Origin: Dryocosmus kuriphilus
Lineage: Eukaryota > Arthropoda > Insecta > Hymenoptera > Cynipidae
DNA: 64,000 nucleotides
Direction: 5' to 3'
Assembly (NCBI GenBank): GCA_038277395.1
Contig: CM076195.1
Location: 49,373,366-49,437,365, forward strand
The translations under genes and the position numbers were made by a program. How positions within the stretch are numbered: position 1 is the stretch's first letter; every line of letters starts with the position of its first letter. The notes beneath the pieces are model-generated. The model had not been told where the DNA came from. It searched no databases and worked only from the letters and a program-made list of their open reading frames with translations. This document shows, one piece after another, positions 39,024-50,394 of this stretch.

Positions 39024-39293
39024 TGAACAATATACTGCTATTGTCAGTAGCGTAGATATAGAAGGGGTTTTCTTGTTTTAATATGGGATATGAAGTTCTA
39101 AATTTTTTAGAATTTTGGAAGAAATAGGATATGGAACCAAAAAAAGATAAAAATTTTTATTTTTATATGTAATTGAAAGAGTGAGATTTTTATGTAAGAA
39201 AATTTTTAATCATTTGATATGAAGGATGAACCTCTGTTAAAAGTATTCCTATTTAATTAAAGCTATAATTATTCAGACTTCCAACGTTTTGAT

Positions 39294-39793
39294 NNNNNNN
39301 NNNNNNNNNNNNNNNNNNNNNNNNNNNNNNNNNNNNNNNNNNNNNNNNNNNNNNNNNNNNNNNNNNNNNNNNNNNNNNNNNNNNNNNNNNNNNNNNNNNN
39401 NNNNNNNNNNNNNNNNNNNNNNNNNNNNNNNNNNNNNNNNNNNNNNNNNNNNNNNNNNNNNNNNNNNNNNNNNNNNNNNNNNNNNNNNNNNNNNNNNNNN
39501 NNNNNNNNNNNNNNNNNNNNNNNNNNNNNNNNNNNNNNNNNNNNNNNNNNNNNNNNNNNNNNNNNNNNNNNNNNNNNNNNNNNNNNNNNNNNNNNNNNNN
39601 NNNNNNNNNNNNNNNNNNNNNNNNNNNNNNNNNNNNNNNNNNNNNNNNNNNNNNNNNNNNNNNNNNNNNNNNNNNNNNNNNNNNNNNNNNNNNNNNNNNN
39701 NNNNNNNNNNNNNNNNNNNNNNNNNNNNNNNNNNNNNNNNNNNNNNNNNNNNNNNNNNNNNNNNNNNNNNNNNNNNNNNNNNNNNNNNNNNNN
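39294..39793. other. Assembly gap, 500 N
   Basis: Exactly 500 N, the usual placeholder for a scaffold join of unknown length. Sequence on either side need not be adjacent in the genome. Confidence 0.99.
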
Positions 39794-40180
39794 AGAATTT
39801 TGAGGTTACATTTTCACGCAGGTTTAGAAAATTGACTCTGCTTGGCGATTAAGAGACCAATTTTCAATTTTGGGCAACAGTAAAATCCCGAATGAGAATA
39901 AAAAATATTTGACACAAAAAAATTATTCTGCTCAGAGAGAATCAATATTGAAGGTCTCTAATGATCGATATCTCAGCATAACAAAACGTTTCCTCTTCTT
40001 CTGAAAGGCCGATAAAAATAAGAAAATAGTACTTCTTTTCAATAAATTATTAGAAGTTCAAGAAGTATCGACGCTGTAAAATGAGCTTAGGCACATTAAA
40101 AAAGATTTCTTTTTTCGGATGTTATTTCAAATTTACCAAAAATTATAATTGACATCATATTTCATACTTCAAACTACACT
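39794..40180 (+). other. Leader region before Gypsy A gag
   Basis: AT-rich DNA between the gap and gag. It contains no LTR-like match and no open frame of note. It may be the element's 5' untranslated region or unrelated flank joined across the gap. Confidence 0.4.
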
Positions 40181-40999
40181 ATGCAACTAAATAAAGTATT
40201 TCCGACGTTGTTTCCTGCAATTGACCGTGTCGGGGTGCGCATTCCGCCTTTTTGGCCAAACGATCCGGAATTATGGTTCTCGCAAGTGGAAACGCAGTTC
40301 GCGATCGCGAGAATAACAAAAGACGCGACTAAATTCAACCACGTTACGGGAAACTTAGACACGAAGTACGCAGCGGAAGTGCGCGACATTATAACTGCTC
40401 CTGAAGGGCCTCTAAGGACATATGAAAGACTAAAAACCGAACATATCAACCGGTTAAGTGCATCGCAGGATCAGAAAACGCGGCGGCTGCTTGAACATGA
40501 GGAGATCGGCGACAGGACGCCATCACAGTTCCTCCGACACCTTAGCGCCTTAGCGGGAAACGTATTTCCAGACAATGTGCTTCGTACTCTCTGGCTAGGG
40601 CGCCTGCGGACGTCGATGCAAGCTATCCTGGCTACGCAGGATCAGGCAAATTTAGACAAGCTACCCCAACTTGCGGACGCTATCGCGAAAGCAAATCCAT
40701 CGCGAAGCCGCGTTGATGAAGCGTCGATGAACCTCGTGCCGATCGAGACGATGTTTCAGCAGCTTTCGCTCTTGACGGCGCGAATCGCGGAAGTAACGGC
40801 ATCCCTCAATAAAGCAGCGACGGAAAGCGACAGAGCTCGTTCTCGTTCCCGTAATTTTTCTCGAAATCGCGGACGCAGTCGTTCGCGTGTTAAGCCTCGC
40901 GACGATATGTGCTGGTATCATACGAATTTCGGCAACGACGCCAAGAAATGTATTTCTCCGTGCACTCAGTCAGCGGGAAATGAATCGGACCGTCGCTGA
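40181..40999 (+). CDS. gag: Gag polyprotein of Gypsy A
   Basis: A 272-residue open frame from ATG to TGA. The N-terminal ~90 residues (RVGVRIPPFWPNDPELWFSQ, then ITKDATKFNHV) match the capsid-like domain at the start of many arthropod Ty3/Gypsy Gag proteins (the family labelled DUF7041). The C-terminus is rich in Arg/Ser (RARSRSRNFSRNRGRSRSR) and ends with CWYHTNFGNDAKKCISPC, a Cys/His cluster that replaces a classical CCHC knuckle in this group. Gag forms the particle that holds the element RNA. The frame is intact, so this is the best-preserved gene in the window. The element as a whole is dead because pol is broken. Confidence 0.85.
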   Translation: MQLNKVFPTLFPAIDRVGVRIPPFWPNDPELWFSQVETQFAIARITKDATKFNHVTGNLDTKYAAEVRDIITAPEGPLRTYERLKTEHINRLSASQDQKTRRLLEHEEIGDRTPSQFLRHLSALAGNVFPDNVLRTLWLGRLRTSMQAILATQDQANLDKLPQLADAIAKANPSRSRVDEASMNLVPIETMFQQLSLLTARIAEVTASLNKAATESDRARSRSRNFSRNRGRSRSRVKPRDDMCWYHTNFGNDAKKCISPCTQSAGNESDRR

Positions 41000-43900
41000 T
41001 GGAGGCCAGCGACGCCTGCCCAAAATCTCGCCGCCTCTTCGTGACAGACTTGGATACGAAAACGCAGTTTTTGGTCGACACAGGAGTCGACCTATGTGTT
41101 TTTCCGCGAGCCTTTATCCGCGGACGAAGGGCGAGAACCAATTATACCCTTTTTTCGGCTAATGACTCACCCATTGCGACGTATGGGTTTGAGAACTTTA
41201 AACTAAACCTCTAGCTAAGACGAGCTCATAATTGGCGTTTCGTCGTCGCTGATGTCAGCAAGCCTATTATCGGGGCGGATTTCCTCGACCATTATGGATT
41301 ATTGGTGGACATCAAGCACGAGAAGCTCATCGACGGCGTCACTACCTTATTCGGCAACGGTGCAGTTTCGTCATGCAAGGACGCCTGGCTAGGAATCTGC
41401 TCGGTTCGAAGATCTTCATCGTGGCACACACTCCTACAGCAATACCCGGAGATAACTCGTCCAGCAGGAACAATTCTCGTACCAAAACATTCTACGAAAC
41501 ACTATATTTACACCACACCCGGGCCGCCTGTCACGGAGAAACCTCGACGTCTTACTCCAGATCGGTACAGGCAAGCCAAGAAGGAATTCGAGGGAATGTT
41601 ACATATGAATTTAATCAGGTTTTCAAAAAGCAGTTGGGCATCACCTCTCCACATTGTGCCGAAAAAAGGAGGTCAGTGGAGACCCTGCGGCGTCTACGGG
41701 AAACTGAATTCCATAACCATCCCAGACAAATACCAAGTTCTTCATCTCCAAGACCTTTCTCACTCGCTCTACGAAAAGAAGGTTTTCTCAGCAATCTATC
41801 TGGTCAGGGCGTACAATCAAATACCGGTCACGGAAGTGAATATTCCGAAAACGGCAATCACGAACCCGTTTGGATTATTTGAATGTCCATTCATGTCATT
41901 TGGCCTTCGCGATGCCACTCAAACTTGTCAGAAGTTCATGGACGAGGTCCTGGGAGGCCTCGAATTTCTTTAGGTTTATATTGACGACATCCTAATCGCA
42001 TCATCATCGGAAGAAGAGCACAAGGAACATCTCCGCCAGGTCTTCGATCGGCTTAAAAAATACGGGATTCTCATCAATCTAGCGAAATGTGTGTGGGGAT
42101 CATCTTCGGTGAAGTTTCTCGGGTATGAAGTGACAACTCAAGGCATCAAGCCACTCCCGTAGAAAGTCGAAGTTATCCTGAACCACCCTCAGTCTCAAAC
42201 GGCAAAACAGCTGAGACGCTTCCTGGGAACTGTAAACTTCCATCGACTTGCAATATCCAACGCAGCAGAGCAACAAGCTCCACTCAATGAGTTGCTTCGA
42301 GGCAAAGTAAAAGGAAGAACCCCCATCTCTTGGACTCCGGAAGCACTCGAGGCTTTCAATAAGTGTAAGAAAAGTTTAGCTGAAGCCGCCTTACTGGCAT
42401 TTCCAGCACCTGAAGCTACTTTGGGTATTTGCTCGGATGCTTCGGACTTTGCCGTCGGCGCAGTTCTACAACAACGGATCGAAAACTAGTGGCAGCCGCT
42501 TGCATTTTTCTCGAAGAAGCTTACCACCACCGAGAGGAAATACGGAGCCTACGACCGGGAAATATTAGCGATTTTCAAGGCAGTAAAATTTTTTCGGCAT
42601 ATGGTTGAGAGTCGGGATTTTATCATCTTTATTGACCACAAACCGATCACTTTTGCCTTTCAAAAGAAGACCGACAAGTGCTCTCCCCGTCAATTTCGCC
42701 ACCTGGACTACATCGGGCAGTTTACCACGGACATCAGGCACATCTTCGGAAGTGAAAACATCGTGGCTGACGCTTTCTCCAGGATCGAAGCAATTTCTAA
42801 AGGAATTGACTTTTCAGCTCTCGCCGAGTCGCAGAAGTCGGACATGGAGCTCAAAGACTACCTTAAGTCAGAAACAGCCCTCAACCCAAAAAAAGTCTCG
42901 TTTCCAGAGACAGACATAGTCTTACACTGTGATGTCTCTACTTCAACGGCACGACCTTTTGTCACAAAACTTTTCCGACAGGCAGCATTCAACATCTTAC
43001 ACAATCTGTCACACCCAGGAATCAAGGCTATGGTAAAGCTGATCACAGAATGGTACGTGTGGCCATCTATCAAATCCGATTGCGGAAAATGGGCACGGGC
43101 CTGCCTGCAGTGCCAACGAGTGAAGGTAACTCGTCACGTCTCTTCGCCAGTAGGCAGCTTCGTGCAACCATCGAAAAGGTTCGAGCACATACACCTCGAC
43201 CTGGTTGGACCCTTGCCCTCCTCGGATAGCTATCAAAATTGCCTGACGATCGTTGACCGATTCTCACGTTGGCCTGAAGCGTATTCGATAGACAACATTC
43301 ACGCGGAAACCGTCGCCAAAACTCTCTTCAACCAGTGGATCGCCAAGTTTGGAGTACGCTTACGGATTACCACGGACCAGGGTAAGCAGTTTAAGTCCCA
43401 TTTATTTAAAGAATTAAATTCTTTGTTGGAAACTCAACATTTCCACACTACACATATCACACTGCTGCTAATGGTATGGTGGAACGATTTCATCGACAAT
43501 TAAAGGCAGTGATTAAGTGCCACGCTGATGAAAAATGGACTGAAACGCTTCCCATTGTCCTACTGGGAATCTGAGCAGCATGGCGCGACAACCTCAATTC
43601 AACAGCAGCCGGGCTCGTTTACGGCGAATCCCTCCGTTTACCGGGCGAATTTTTTACACCTCGTCGAGAAACAAATCTTCAAGTGACAACCCAATTTGTA
43701 GACGATATGAAAAGACATTTTCAAAATTTAAAACCGGTGCCTGGTTCACGCCACGGAGGAAAGCAAGGTTTCGTCTTTCAAGAGCTTGACACCTGCGATG
43801 ATGGTTTCGTTCGTCACGAAGGAAACCGCAAAGCTCTACAGAATCCATACGATGAACCGTACCCTGTCAGCAGTCGTTCTGACAAAACGTTCAAAATTAT

Positions 43901-44132
43901 TATGAATGGCAAGACTATCACGGTGTCAATAGACAGGCTGAAACCAGCCTACATCGTCGCAGAAGAAGAGTCGCAGGAGCAGCAGCAGCCAAAGAAATTT
44001 GCAACCTCCCAGCAGCCAACATCCGAGCCAACATCTAACGACGAGAAGGAAACTACAAACGCAGCAGCGAGCAGAACTAAGTCTGAAAGAAGGGTCAGAT
44101 TTCCTCAATACCTTCAGGCCGGTTTCTCTTAG
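41000..44132 (+). pseudogene. pol: Pol of Gypsy A: protease, RT, RNase H, integrase (broken)
   Basis: The protease starts with FLVDTGVDLCVFP (active-site DTG, about 41,068-41,106), with a stop at 41,212. The RT shows VPKKGGQWRPCGVYGKLN, the SFGLRDA region and VYIDDILIAS just after a stop at 41,971; its catalytic YIDD is intact. Further stops are at 42,161 and 42,487. RNase H has CSDASDFAVGAVL (from about 42,433) and YGAYDREILAIF. Integrase has the HHCC zinc motif (about 42,990-43,110), HLDLVGPLP and TTDQGKQF, the first two catalytic Asp. A frame change near 43,440-43,460 separates these from the third acidic residue, and TGA near 43,573 follows. The C-terminal segment is open at 43,683-44,132 with a Gln/Glu-rich end. 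The stop-only damage suggests moderate age. Confidence 0.9.
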
Positions 44133-44453
44133 TGCTCCTCGTACCCACATCAGTGATTCAATAAGTGCAATTTTGTTTCTGTTTTCTTCATCCTGAAGTA
44201 ACAAAATTTTAGTGAAGTGGATATATTTTCAATGAAGTGTGTCAAATTTCAGTGAATCGTGTTAATTTGCAGCGTTGACTTGGTATGCTCGTATGGTTTA
44301 CGTATTTTTGTTTCATTTTTTAAAATTTTTTCTATAAAAAGAACAGACTCTATACATATAAAGACATTAAATTTACTACAGTAAGGCATTTTGTATCGTG
44401 ATCGACAATTTTATCAATCTTCATCAACAGTCGATGACTAGCAAGGGAGTATC

Positions 44454-44869
44454 TGTAGCGTAAATTAACTTTCACAAAACTATATTAATTAGTTGTATCT
44501 TTAATCTTTTTCACAACACAAATTAATTGTGACATATCTTCCCTATTTCTAATACACATTTTTTATTAGTATATTCTGTCAATTTATTAACTATAATTTG
44601 TCGGGACCACAATGACATTTTGGCGGTACATTCTGTGTTAGAATACCTAGGTACGATGACTCAAGCCTGTCATGGTCAATACCGGCTGTGATTGGCCCAA
44701 AATATCAGGAACTTCTATCATAGTGGAGGAAGCGCGTCCTTCTCTTGTGAAAAGCAGGAAGTTGAGGCAGATCAGTCAACCATGACGTACACCTTTGCAT
44801 TTTCTCATTTAAAGAATAAACTTTATTTGTTAATATTAAATTGTGAGTCTATTAATTTCAGTACATACA
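44454..44869 (+). repeat. Candidate 3' LTR of Gypsy A
   Basis: A purine-rich tract (GCAAGGGAGT, 44,441-44,450) is followed by TGTAGCG at 44,454, a common start for arthropod Gypsy LTRs. A plausible end is GTACATACA at 44,869, giving about 416 bp. AATAAA near 44,815 could be the polyadenylation signal. Without a second LTR to compare, the limits are provisional. Confidence 0.55.
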
Positions 44870-45541
44870 TCAATAGACCCAAACCCGAAAAATAAAATTC
44901 ACGGCAGAAAAAAATACCAACATAAAAAATTCCCGAAGTTTTAAAATTGTCTAAGTTTTTCCTGAAATCTAAAAGTCTTAATTTTTTTTAATTATAGCCA
45001 TCTTACTGGAAAGTTCTTTAGACTCAGGTACCTACTTCATTCGTCATCTTCCTCCTTTTACTGATGTTTCGCACGAATCCACATCTGGCGTCCTATCTCC
45101 GAAACAATACCGAGATAGTATCGTATACAGGTAGAACGGCATTATTTCGCCCGCTAGCGATGTGCGTACGCGCAATAGTCACTTCACTGCACTGGCCTGG
45201 AAGACACCACATTGCACCTGCTTCGAATGCGTGAAAAGTTGGGTTTTCAGGGGCGGTCGGGAAAAAACAAATTTTTCGCTTTTCGCTGTTTGAAATTTGA
45301 ATACGATTGCTATAGTTGGATTATTTTTTTATCGGGCGTAAATGTTCATGATAAACTAATTGTAGCATACGTTACCTTTTAGGCCTTGTGGATTTCTGAG
45401 ATTCAAAAAACGTGTTTTTTCGGCATTTCCTAAAGAAGAAGCTCCTCACATGACCGCAACTTTAGATCACTCGTAGGTTACTCGAGTTTCTGGTCGACCC
45501 TATTAAATATTTATTAAATTTTATAAATATATTATGTATGT
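44870..45541. other. Unannotated spacer between two Gypsy elements
   Basis: AT-rich at first. A more G+C-rich stretch at 45,050-45,260 has no supported reading frame. Nothing recognised. Confidence 0.45.
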
Positions 45542-45706
45542 TGTACCAAAAATTTGAATATAGAGGGCGCTGGGCGCAAACGAATTTAAGCGTAGGGCCC
45601 CGAGCCAGCAGTTCTTGTCCAACGTCTTTTGAGTTGACACGTTTTCCAATAAATATCAGTACACTACGTATCCGCCGAGATATTTCTTAAAATTCTGACC
45701 CCTTCA
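45542..45706 (+). repeat. 5' LTR of Gypsy B
   Basis: Starts TGTACCAAAAATTTGAATAT and contains GGGCGCTGGGCGCAA, AGGGCCCCGAGCCAGCAG and ATATCAGTACACTACGTATC. Ends near TGACCCCTTCA. The same landmarks recur at 50,752-50,914. About 165 bp is short for a Gypsy LTR. Confidence 0.85.
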
Positions 45707-46412
45707 ACTTTTCAGAAATGGGATACGCAATCGGTTTTCTGTTATTCCTAAAGCGATTCGTGCGGGCTGCTAATGCAACGCGTGTGAATTTTCCTTCGTG
45801 AAAATTACGGCGAGTAAAGACGACGCCGCCGCTCCGCGAAGGTAGTAAGAATCGCAAAGATACGTGTCGGACTCGGTTGGTGACTGCTCGAACTGAATCC
45901 AGAATGACTGTGTGTCTCGGCTGTGTGCATCTGAATTTCAGTGATTCGTTTATCTGATTTTCCGATTTTTCTACTGTGTGCAGATATCGGTTAGCTTCGC
46001 TGCGTGCGGAGGAAACGCGTAATGACGTCAAGTGAGAACGAGTATGTGTGCCTCTAGTTCGAATTTCGTGGCCTGTTAATTGTGGACTGTGTGCCGAAGT
46101 GACTGAGTGTCGTAGTCTTCAGTGCTGTGTGCCGAATAGAATTTTGGCTCGAATTCGACCCTTATATTTCGAATTCTGATGTGGCTGAGTGCCTAAAATT
46201 TTTCGGTGATAAAATCGCCATTTAAAAGTGCAGTGGATGTCCCTTCCGCGAATACAGCGTCATCTGCAGAGTGTGTCAGAATTCAACTTATAGTGTTAAA
46301 CACTGAGTTACCATTCGCGAGAAGTCACCAAACGGTAGGCCGAAGTGGTTGTCGTGAGTGTAACAGTTCGGAACGAGGTTGTCGACCAATCAGCTGATCA
46401 TGACAACACATA
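45707..46412 (+). other. 5' leader of Gypsy B
   Basis: About 700 bp between LTR and gag without a convincing open frame. It is expected to contain the tRNA primer site and packaging signals. I could not assign a specific tRNA. Confidence 0.5.
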
Positions 46413-47609
46413 ATGAAGGATCCAAATGACTTCACCTTAGTACAGCTAAAAGATATTCTCAAATCAAAAGGTCTCTCGGCAATAGGAAATAAACCTGATT
46501 TGCTCGCAAGGTTGGAGGAAGCTTTAGGATATAAACCTGATTTGCTAGCAAAGTTGGAGGAAGCTTTTCCTGATGGCACCTGGATGGAAGTAGTAAATAC
46601 GTTTCTTGACCTTGACCCCGATCATATCGAAGAGATATCCCAGAATCTGCCCCCGGGCGAAGACAGTACTGGGGTCAGAGCCATTACTAATCCAGCTGGC
46701 AGACGACTTCATGAGCAGGCAACAGAAGTCGACATGATGAGACGAGAAATGGACTTGATGAGAAGGGAACGAGATCTGCTTCAACGTAAGATGGAACTCC
46801 TTCGGTGTGACTTTCATCGAGAATCACCGTCTCGAGAAAGCTTTGCAAGTTCTCGCCCAAATTTTAACATCAGGGGCATCAGCGATCTCCTGAGTGAGTT
46901 TAATGGAAGTGACCAAAATTTTTCTGAGTGGGAAAAACAAGTGCTACTTCTTAGTGAGACTTACGAGTTAGATGACAACCTAGCTAAAATATTGGTTATT
47001 TCAAAACTGAGAGGCAACGCCCTGGAATGGTTCCACTCAAAATCGGAACGCATAGAAATGGAGATAGGCGATTTGCTTGCAGAGATGAAAAAGATGTTTG
47101 ATCATCGCCCGACGAGACTGGGACGTCAACGTCTTTTCGAAGAGAGGAAATGGCAGCGACATGAGCCATCTAACCAATACTATCACAACAAGTTGATCTT
47201 TGGAAACCAGGTTCCAGTGGAGGAAGACGAGATCGTCGACTATCAGATCGAAGGTATTCCAGACGTGCAACTAAGAAACCAAGCTCGCATGAGGAGTTTT
47301 AATTGCGCCACCGAGCTCTTGGAAGCTTTTAATAAAATTTCTCTGACTTCCGGGCAGTCAAAAGGTGACTCCAAACCCGAATGCAAACCCGGAGAGAAAA
47401 CTGGCTTCAAGGAGGAAGCTCCTAGGAAATTCATCACCATTAATTTCATTCATCATCATTATAGTGCTATGAATGCAAGGATCCTGGACATCTGGCAAAA
47501 GATTGCCCTGTCAAAAAAGCATCTGTCAACTTCGTCGGTGAATATCCTTCAGAAAATGAGGGCTTCTTTAGGAAATTTGTCGTCATCCCAGGTAGCGGTA
47601 AGCGAATAG
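46413..47609 (+). CDS. gag: Gag of Gypsy B with SAP-like N-terminus (frame lost before zinc knuckle)
   Basis: A 398-codon frame. Residues 7-45 resemble a SAP motif (FTLVQLKDILKSKGLSAIGN, then KPDLLARLEEA), with a partial internal duplication of KPDLLAKLEEA just after; SAP motifs bind nucleic acid. Residues ~110-135 form a charged Met/Arg/Glu helix, a likely coiled coil. The capsid-like retrotransposon-gag domain spans about 150-310 (FNGSDQNFSEWEKQVLLLSE, then ALEWFHSK). From about residue 345 this frame is spurious: the CCHC knuckle CYECKDPGHLAKDC is read in another frame at 47,465-47,506, right after a TAG at 47,462. So the real Gag ends out of frame. It should form the particle shell and bind RNA, but this copy is damaged. 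Confidence 0.8.
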   Translation: MKDPNDFTLVQLKDILKSKGLSAIGNKPDLLARLEEALGYKPDLLAKLEEAFPDGTWMEVVNTFLDLDPDHIEEISQNLPPGEDSTGVRAITNPAGRRLHEQATEVDMMRREMDLMRRERDLLQRKMELLRCDFHRESPSRESFASSRPNFNIRGISDLLSEFNGSDQNFSEWEKQVLLLSETYELDDNLAKILVISKLRGNALEWFHSKSERIEMEIGDLLAEMKKMFDHRPTRLGRQRLFEERKWQRHEPSNQYYHNKLIFGNQVPVEEDEIVDYQIEGIPDVQLRNQARMRSFNCATELLEAFNKISLTSGQSKGDSKPECKPGEKTGFKEEAPRKFITINFIHHHYSAMNARILDIWQKIALSKKHLSTSSVNILQKMRASLGNLSSSQVAVSE

Positions 47610-47667
47610 ATACTGATTGCGTTTTTGACTCAGGTAGTCCAATTAGTTTTTTTGAAAATAAAAATGC
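47465..47667 (+). pseudogene. Zinc knuckle and aspartic protease segment of Gypsy B
   Basis: A frame distinct from gag and from the following pol segment. It contains CX2CX4HX4C (47,465-47,506) and, downstream, VFDSGSPISFF with the active-site DSG codons at 47,627-47,635. It matches the nucleocapsid-protease order of Ty3/Gypsy. Frame breaks on both sides show decay. Confidence 0.75.
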
Positions 47668-49485
47668 ATGTCTAATCAAAGTATCGAGAGAGCCACCGAT
47701 GTAGATCGTAAATACGCAGGTATCATTCAGTCGAATTTAACAATTCTAGGTAAAATAAACGCAAGCATTATACTAGATGGCGAGACTTGTAACAATCTAA
47801 GGCTTCTTATCGTACCGAATGACACGATGATGTCATCCCTGGTCATAGGTCGAGATGCGTTGTGTAAATTCTGTTTAGATCTGGCAAAAGTGGAAAGGGA
47901 AGTAGAATCCGCAAATTTCGAGGTTACGGCTAATGAACTGAACAGCATTGATATTTGCCTTTTTGATGAAAAACAAATACCTGAACTGAATATTAATCCT
48001 GTAATTCCATATGAGATAAAAATAAAACTTTTCGACGATTTCAAATTAGAATATTTAGGTCGCGAAAAACCAGCGATGACAGAGACGAAAGCGGAATTAA
48101 AATTAATTTTAAACGAGGACAAACCGTGCGATTTTTCACTTAGACGATTATCGTATGATGATAAATCAAAACTTGAAAAAATTGTGAAGGATTGGCTCGA
48201 TAGAAAAGTTATTCGTCCAAGTAACTCGGAGTACGCGTCGCCTATAGTGTTGAACAAAAAAAAAGAGCGGCGATTTACGACTTTGCGTAGACTTTAGAAC
48301 ATTAAATAAAATAACACTGCGAGAAAACTACCCCCTCCCCTTAATCGATGACCAGATAGATGCTCTTGGGGATAAGAAGTATTTCAGTTTACTCGGTTTA
48401 AAAGATGGTTTCCACCATATTGACGTCGCCCCCGACTCGATTACGCTAAACTCATTTTTCACACCGATTTGTCAGTATGAATATTTAAAGATGCCTTTTG
48501 GCCATAAGACGCCCCCAGCGACATTTCAAAGATTTATTAATAATGCTTTCTCAGATTTGATCAAGACGGGGAAGGTAATAGTATACTTAGGCGATATTAT
48601 GGTGGCAACCGAAAAAATAGAAGAACAAATTGAAATTTTGCGCAAAGTCTTTATTGTGATGTCAGAAATAAAATGCAAGTAAGACTAGAGAAATGCTGTT
48701 TCATGTACACTGAGATAGAATTTTTAGGCTACATTGTTTCCTCAGAAGGAATTCGTCCATCGAGAAAGGGTCTAGAGGCAATCGAAGTGCTCCTGGAACC
48801 ACAGACCGTGACACATTTACAGAGCTTTTTAGGAATGTGTCATTATTTTAGGAAATATGTCGAAGGATTTGCCCTGATAGCTAAACTTCTTTATGATTTA
48901 CTGAAGAAGAATGCGAATTTCGAATTCGGTGAGTCACAGGTTGACGTTTTTGTAACTTTAAAAAAGAAACTAATGTCCGAGCCAATACTTGCGATATATA
49001 ATCCTCGCGATCCAACTGAACTTCATTGTGATGCTAGTTCTCTCGGTTTTGGGTCAATCCTCTTACAGCAAAAAGAAGACAAACGTTTCCACCCTATCTT
49101 CTTTTTCTCGAAAAGGACCACCGAATGCGATACTAGATACCACAGTTTCGAACTTGAGACACTTTCTATTGTATACGCTCTTAGACCGTTTCGAGTGTAT
49201 CTTCATGGAATCAGGTTCAAGACTGTGACCGACTGCAATTCTCTTAAACAAGCTATGGACAAAAAGGGTATAAATCCTACAATTGAAAGGTGGGTTTTAG
49301 AACTCCATAGTTTCGATCATGAGTTTGAAAATTGTCCGCGGACTCGAATGCAGCATGTGGACGCGTTCAGTCGCGCATTTAACGTTCTAATAATCGAAAA
49401 TAACCCGTTCGAGTGGAACCTTTTGGTAGGTCAGACCCAGGAAGCGAAAATAATTGATCTTCGCAAAACTTTAGAGGAGCGATAG
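47668..49485 (+). pseudogene. pol: Pol of Gypsy B: RT and RNase H (broken, catalytic Asp lost)
   Basis: The first segment (47,668-48,297) carries the linker and the RT start (KVIRPSNSEYASPIVLNKKK), then a frame change near 48,300. The second segment reads PLPLIDDQIDAL, FSLLGLKDGFHHI and MPFGHKTPPATFQRF. The first catalytic Asp (normally DLK) is Gly at 48,395-48,397, and the YxDD box reads YLGD, with Gly at 48,590-48,592. A third segment (48,673-49,485) has the RT thumb, RNase H (LHCDASSLGFGSILLQQ, then ETLSIVYALRPFRVYL) and HVDAFSRA. Two catalytic substitutions, both explainable as A-to-G changes, plus frameshifts mean no enzyme activity is expected. Confidence 0.85.
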
Positions 49486-50394
49486 CTCGATTCTTTCAAT
49501 ATGCGAAACGGAGTAGTTTATCGGAAAAAGAGCGATAATATACTCTTTTATGTACCACCGAACATGGAAAAATAAGTCCTGTTTAGATATCACGACCAGA
49601 TGGGCCATTTGGGCCCTGCTAAAACTAAAGAGATTATCAGTAGAACGTATTGGTTTCGGAATTTGAATGATAAAGTAGATAATCACATACTTACTTGCTT
49701 GAAGTGTATCTCCTTCTCCCCTACTACAGGAAGAGTCGAGGGGTATCTACATATTGTTCCAAAGGGTGACATACCTTTTGCTACCGTACACATTGACCAC
49801 TTTGTTCCTGTCGATAATGTAAATGTGAAATTAGCCAAGAAACACGTATTTCTTGCCATCGATGCGTTCACAAAATTCGGAAAATTGTATGCCATAAAAA
49901 CTACTTCGAGCCAGAAAGCAATAGGTTGCCTTAGTCAGTATTTTCAGAGCTATAGTATGCCGAATAACCTAGTTTCTGTTCGAGTTAGCGCCTTTACGTC
50001 TGTAGAATTCGCCGATTTTGTGTCTGAGAATCATATCAAGCACATCCTATTAGCGACAGGCTCCCCTCAGGCAAACAGCCAGGTTGAACGGATTAATAGA
50101 GTAATCGCTCCCATGCTAGCCAAGTTAACTGACGATAAGTCGGGTGTACAATGGTTTAACACGATAAAGGGCGTGGAGTTTTCTCTTAACACCACAATTA
50201 ACCGATCCACGAAGTCTAGCCCAAGTCGCTTATTATTCGGTGTCGACCAGCGCGGCGAATCAGACGGCAATGTTAGGGAATTGCTCGAGAATCATGTTCA
50301 GGAAAATCCTTGAAACTTAGACAAACTAAGAGAAACTGCAAAAGAAAATAATGATAAAGCACAGGAATATAATATTAATTATTGCGATTAAAAG
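49486..50394 (+). pseudogene. Integrase of Gypsy B (catalytic site damaged)
   Basis: Integrase inserts cDNA into the host chromosome. The zinc domain is largely present from about 49,590 (HDQMGHLGP, then HILTCLKC), with a stop just upstream at 49,573. The core shows VHIDHFVPVD with the first Asp and PQANSQVERINRV with the third acidic residue. The second catalytic position, expected in an SDxGSAFTS-type motif, reads SVRVSAFTS, so Asp is lost. The open stretch ends at 50,311 and the reading continues with stops to about 50,640. The remaining C-terminal part is poorly preserved. Confidence 0.8.

Larger units (their letters stand above)
40181..44869 (+). mobile_element. Ty3/Gypsy LTR retrotransposon A (5' LTR not seen)
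   Basis: Order gag, protease, RT, RNase H, integrase, then a purine tract and a candidate 3' LTR, the Ty3/Gypsy order. Gag is open, while pol has at least four in-frame stops and one or two frameshifts. No sequence matching the 3' LTR is found between the gap and gag, so the 5' LTR is either inside the gap or deleted. G+C is higher here than in the flanks, as expected of a fairly recent insertion. Confidence 0.9.

Noticed and set aside
39289..39852. Open frame running through the N block
   Set aside because: Ambiguous bases read as X; it is an assembly gap.
45687..46031. Minus-strand 114-codon frame over the Gypsy B LTR and leader
   Set aside because: It overlaps the LTR of a plus-strand element and has no recognised similarity.
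47727..48257. 176-codon minus-strand frame
   Set aside because: It is antisense to the recognised Gypsy B pol segment in the same interval.
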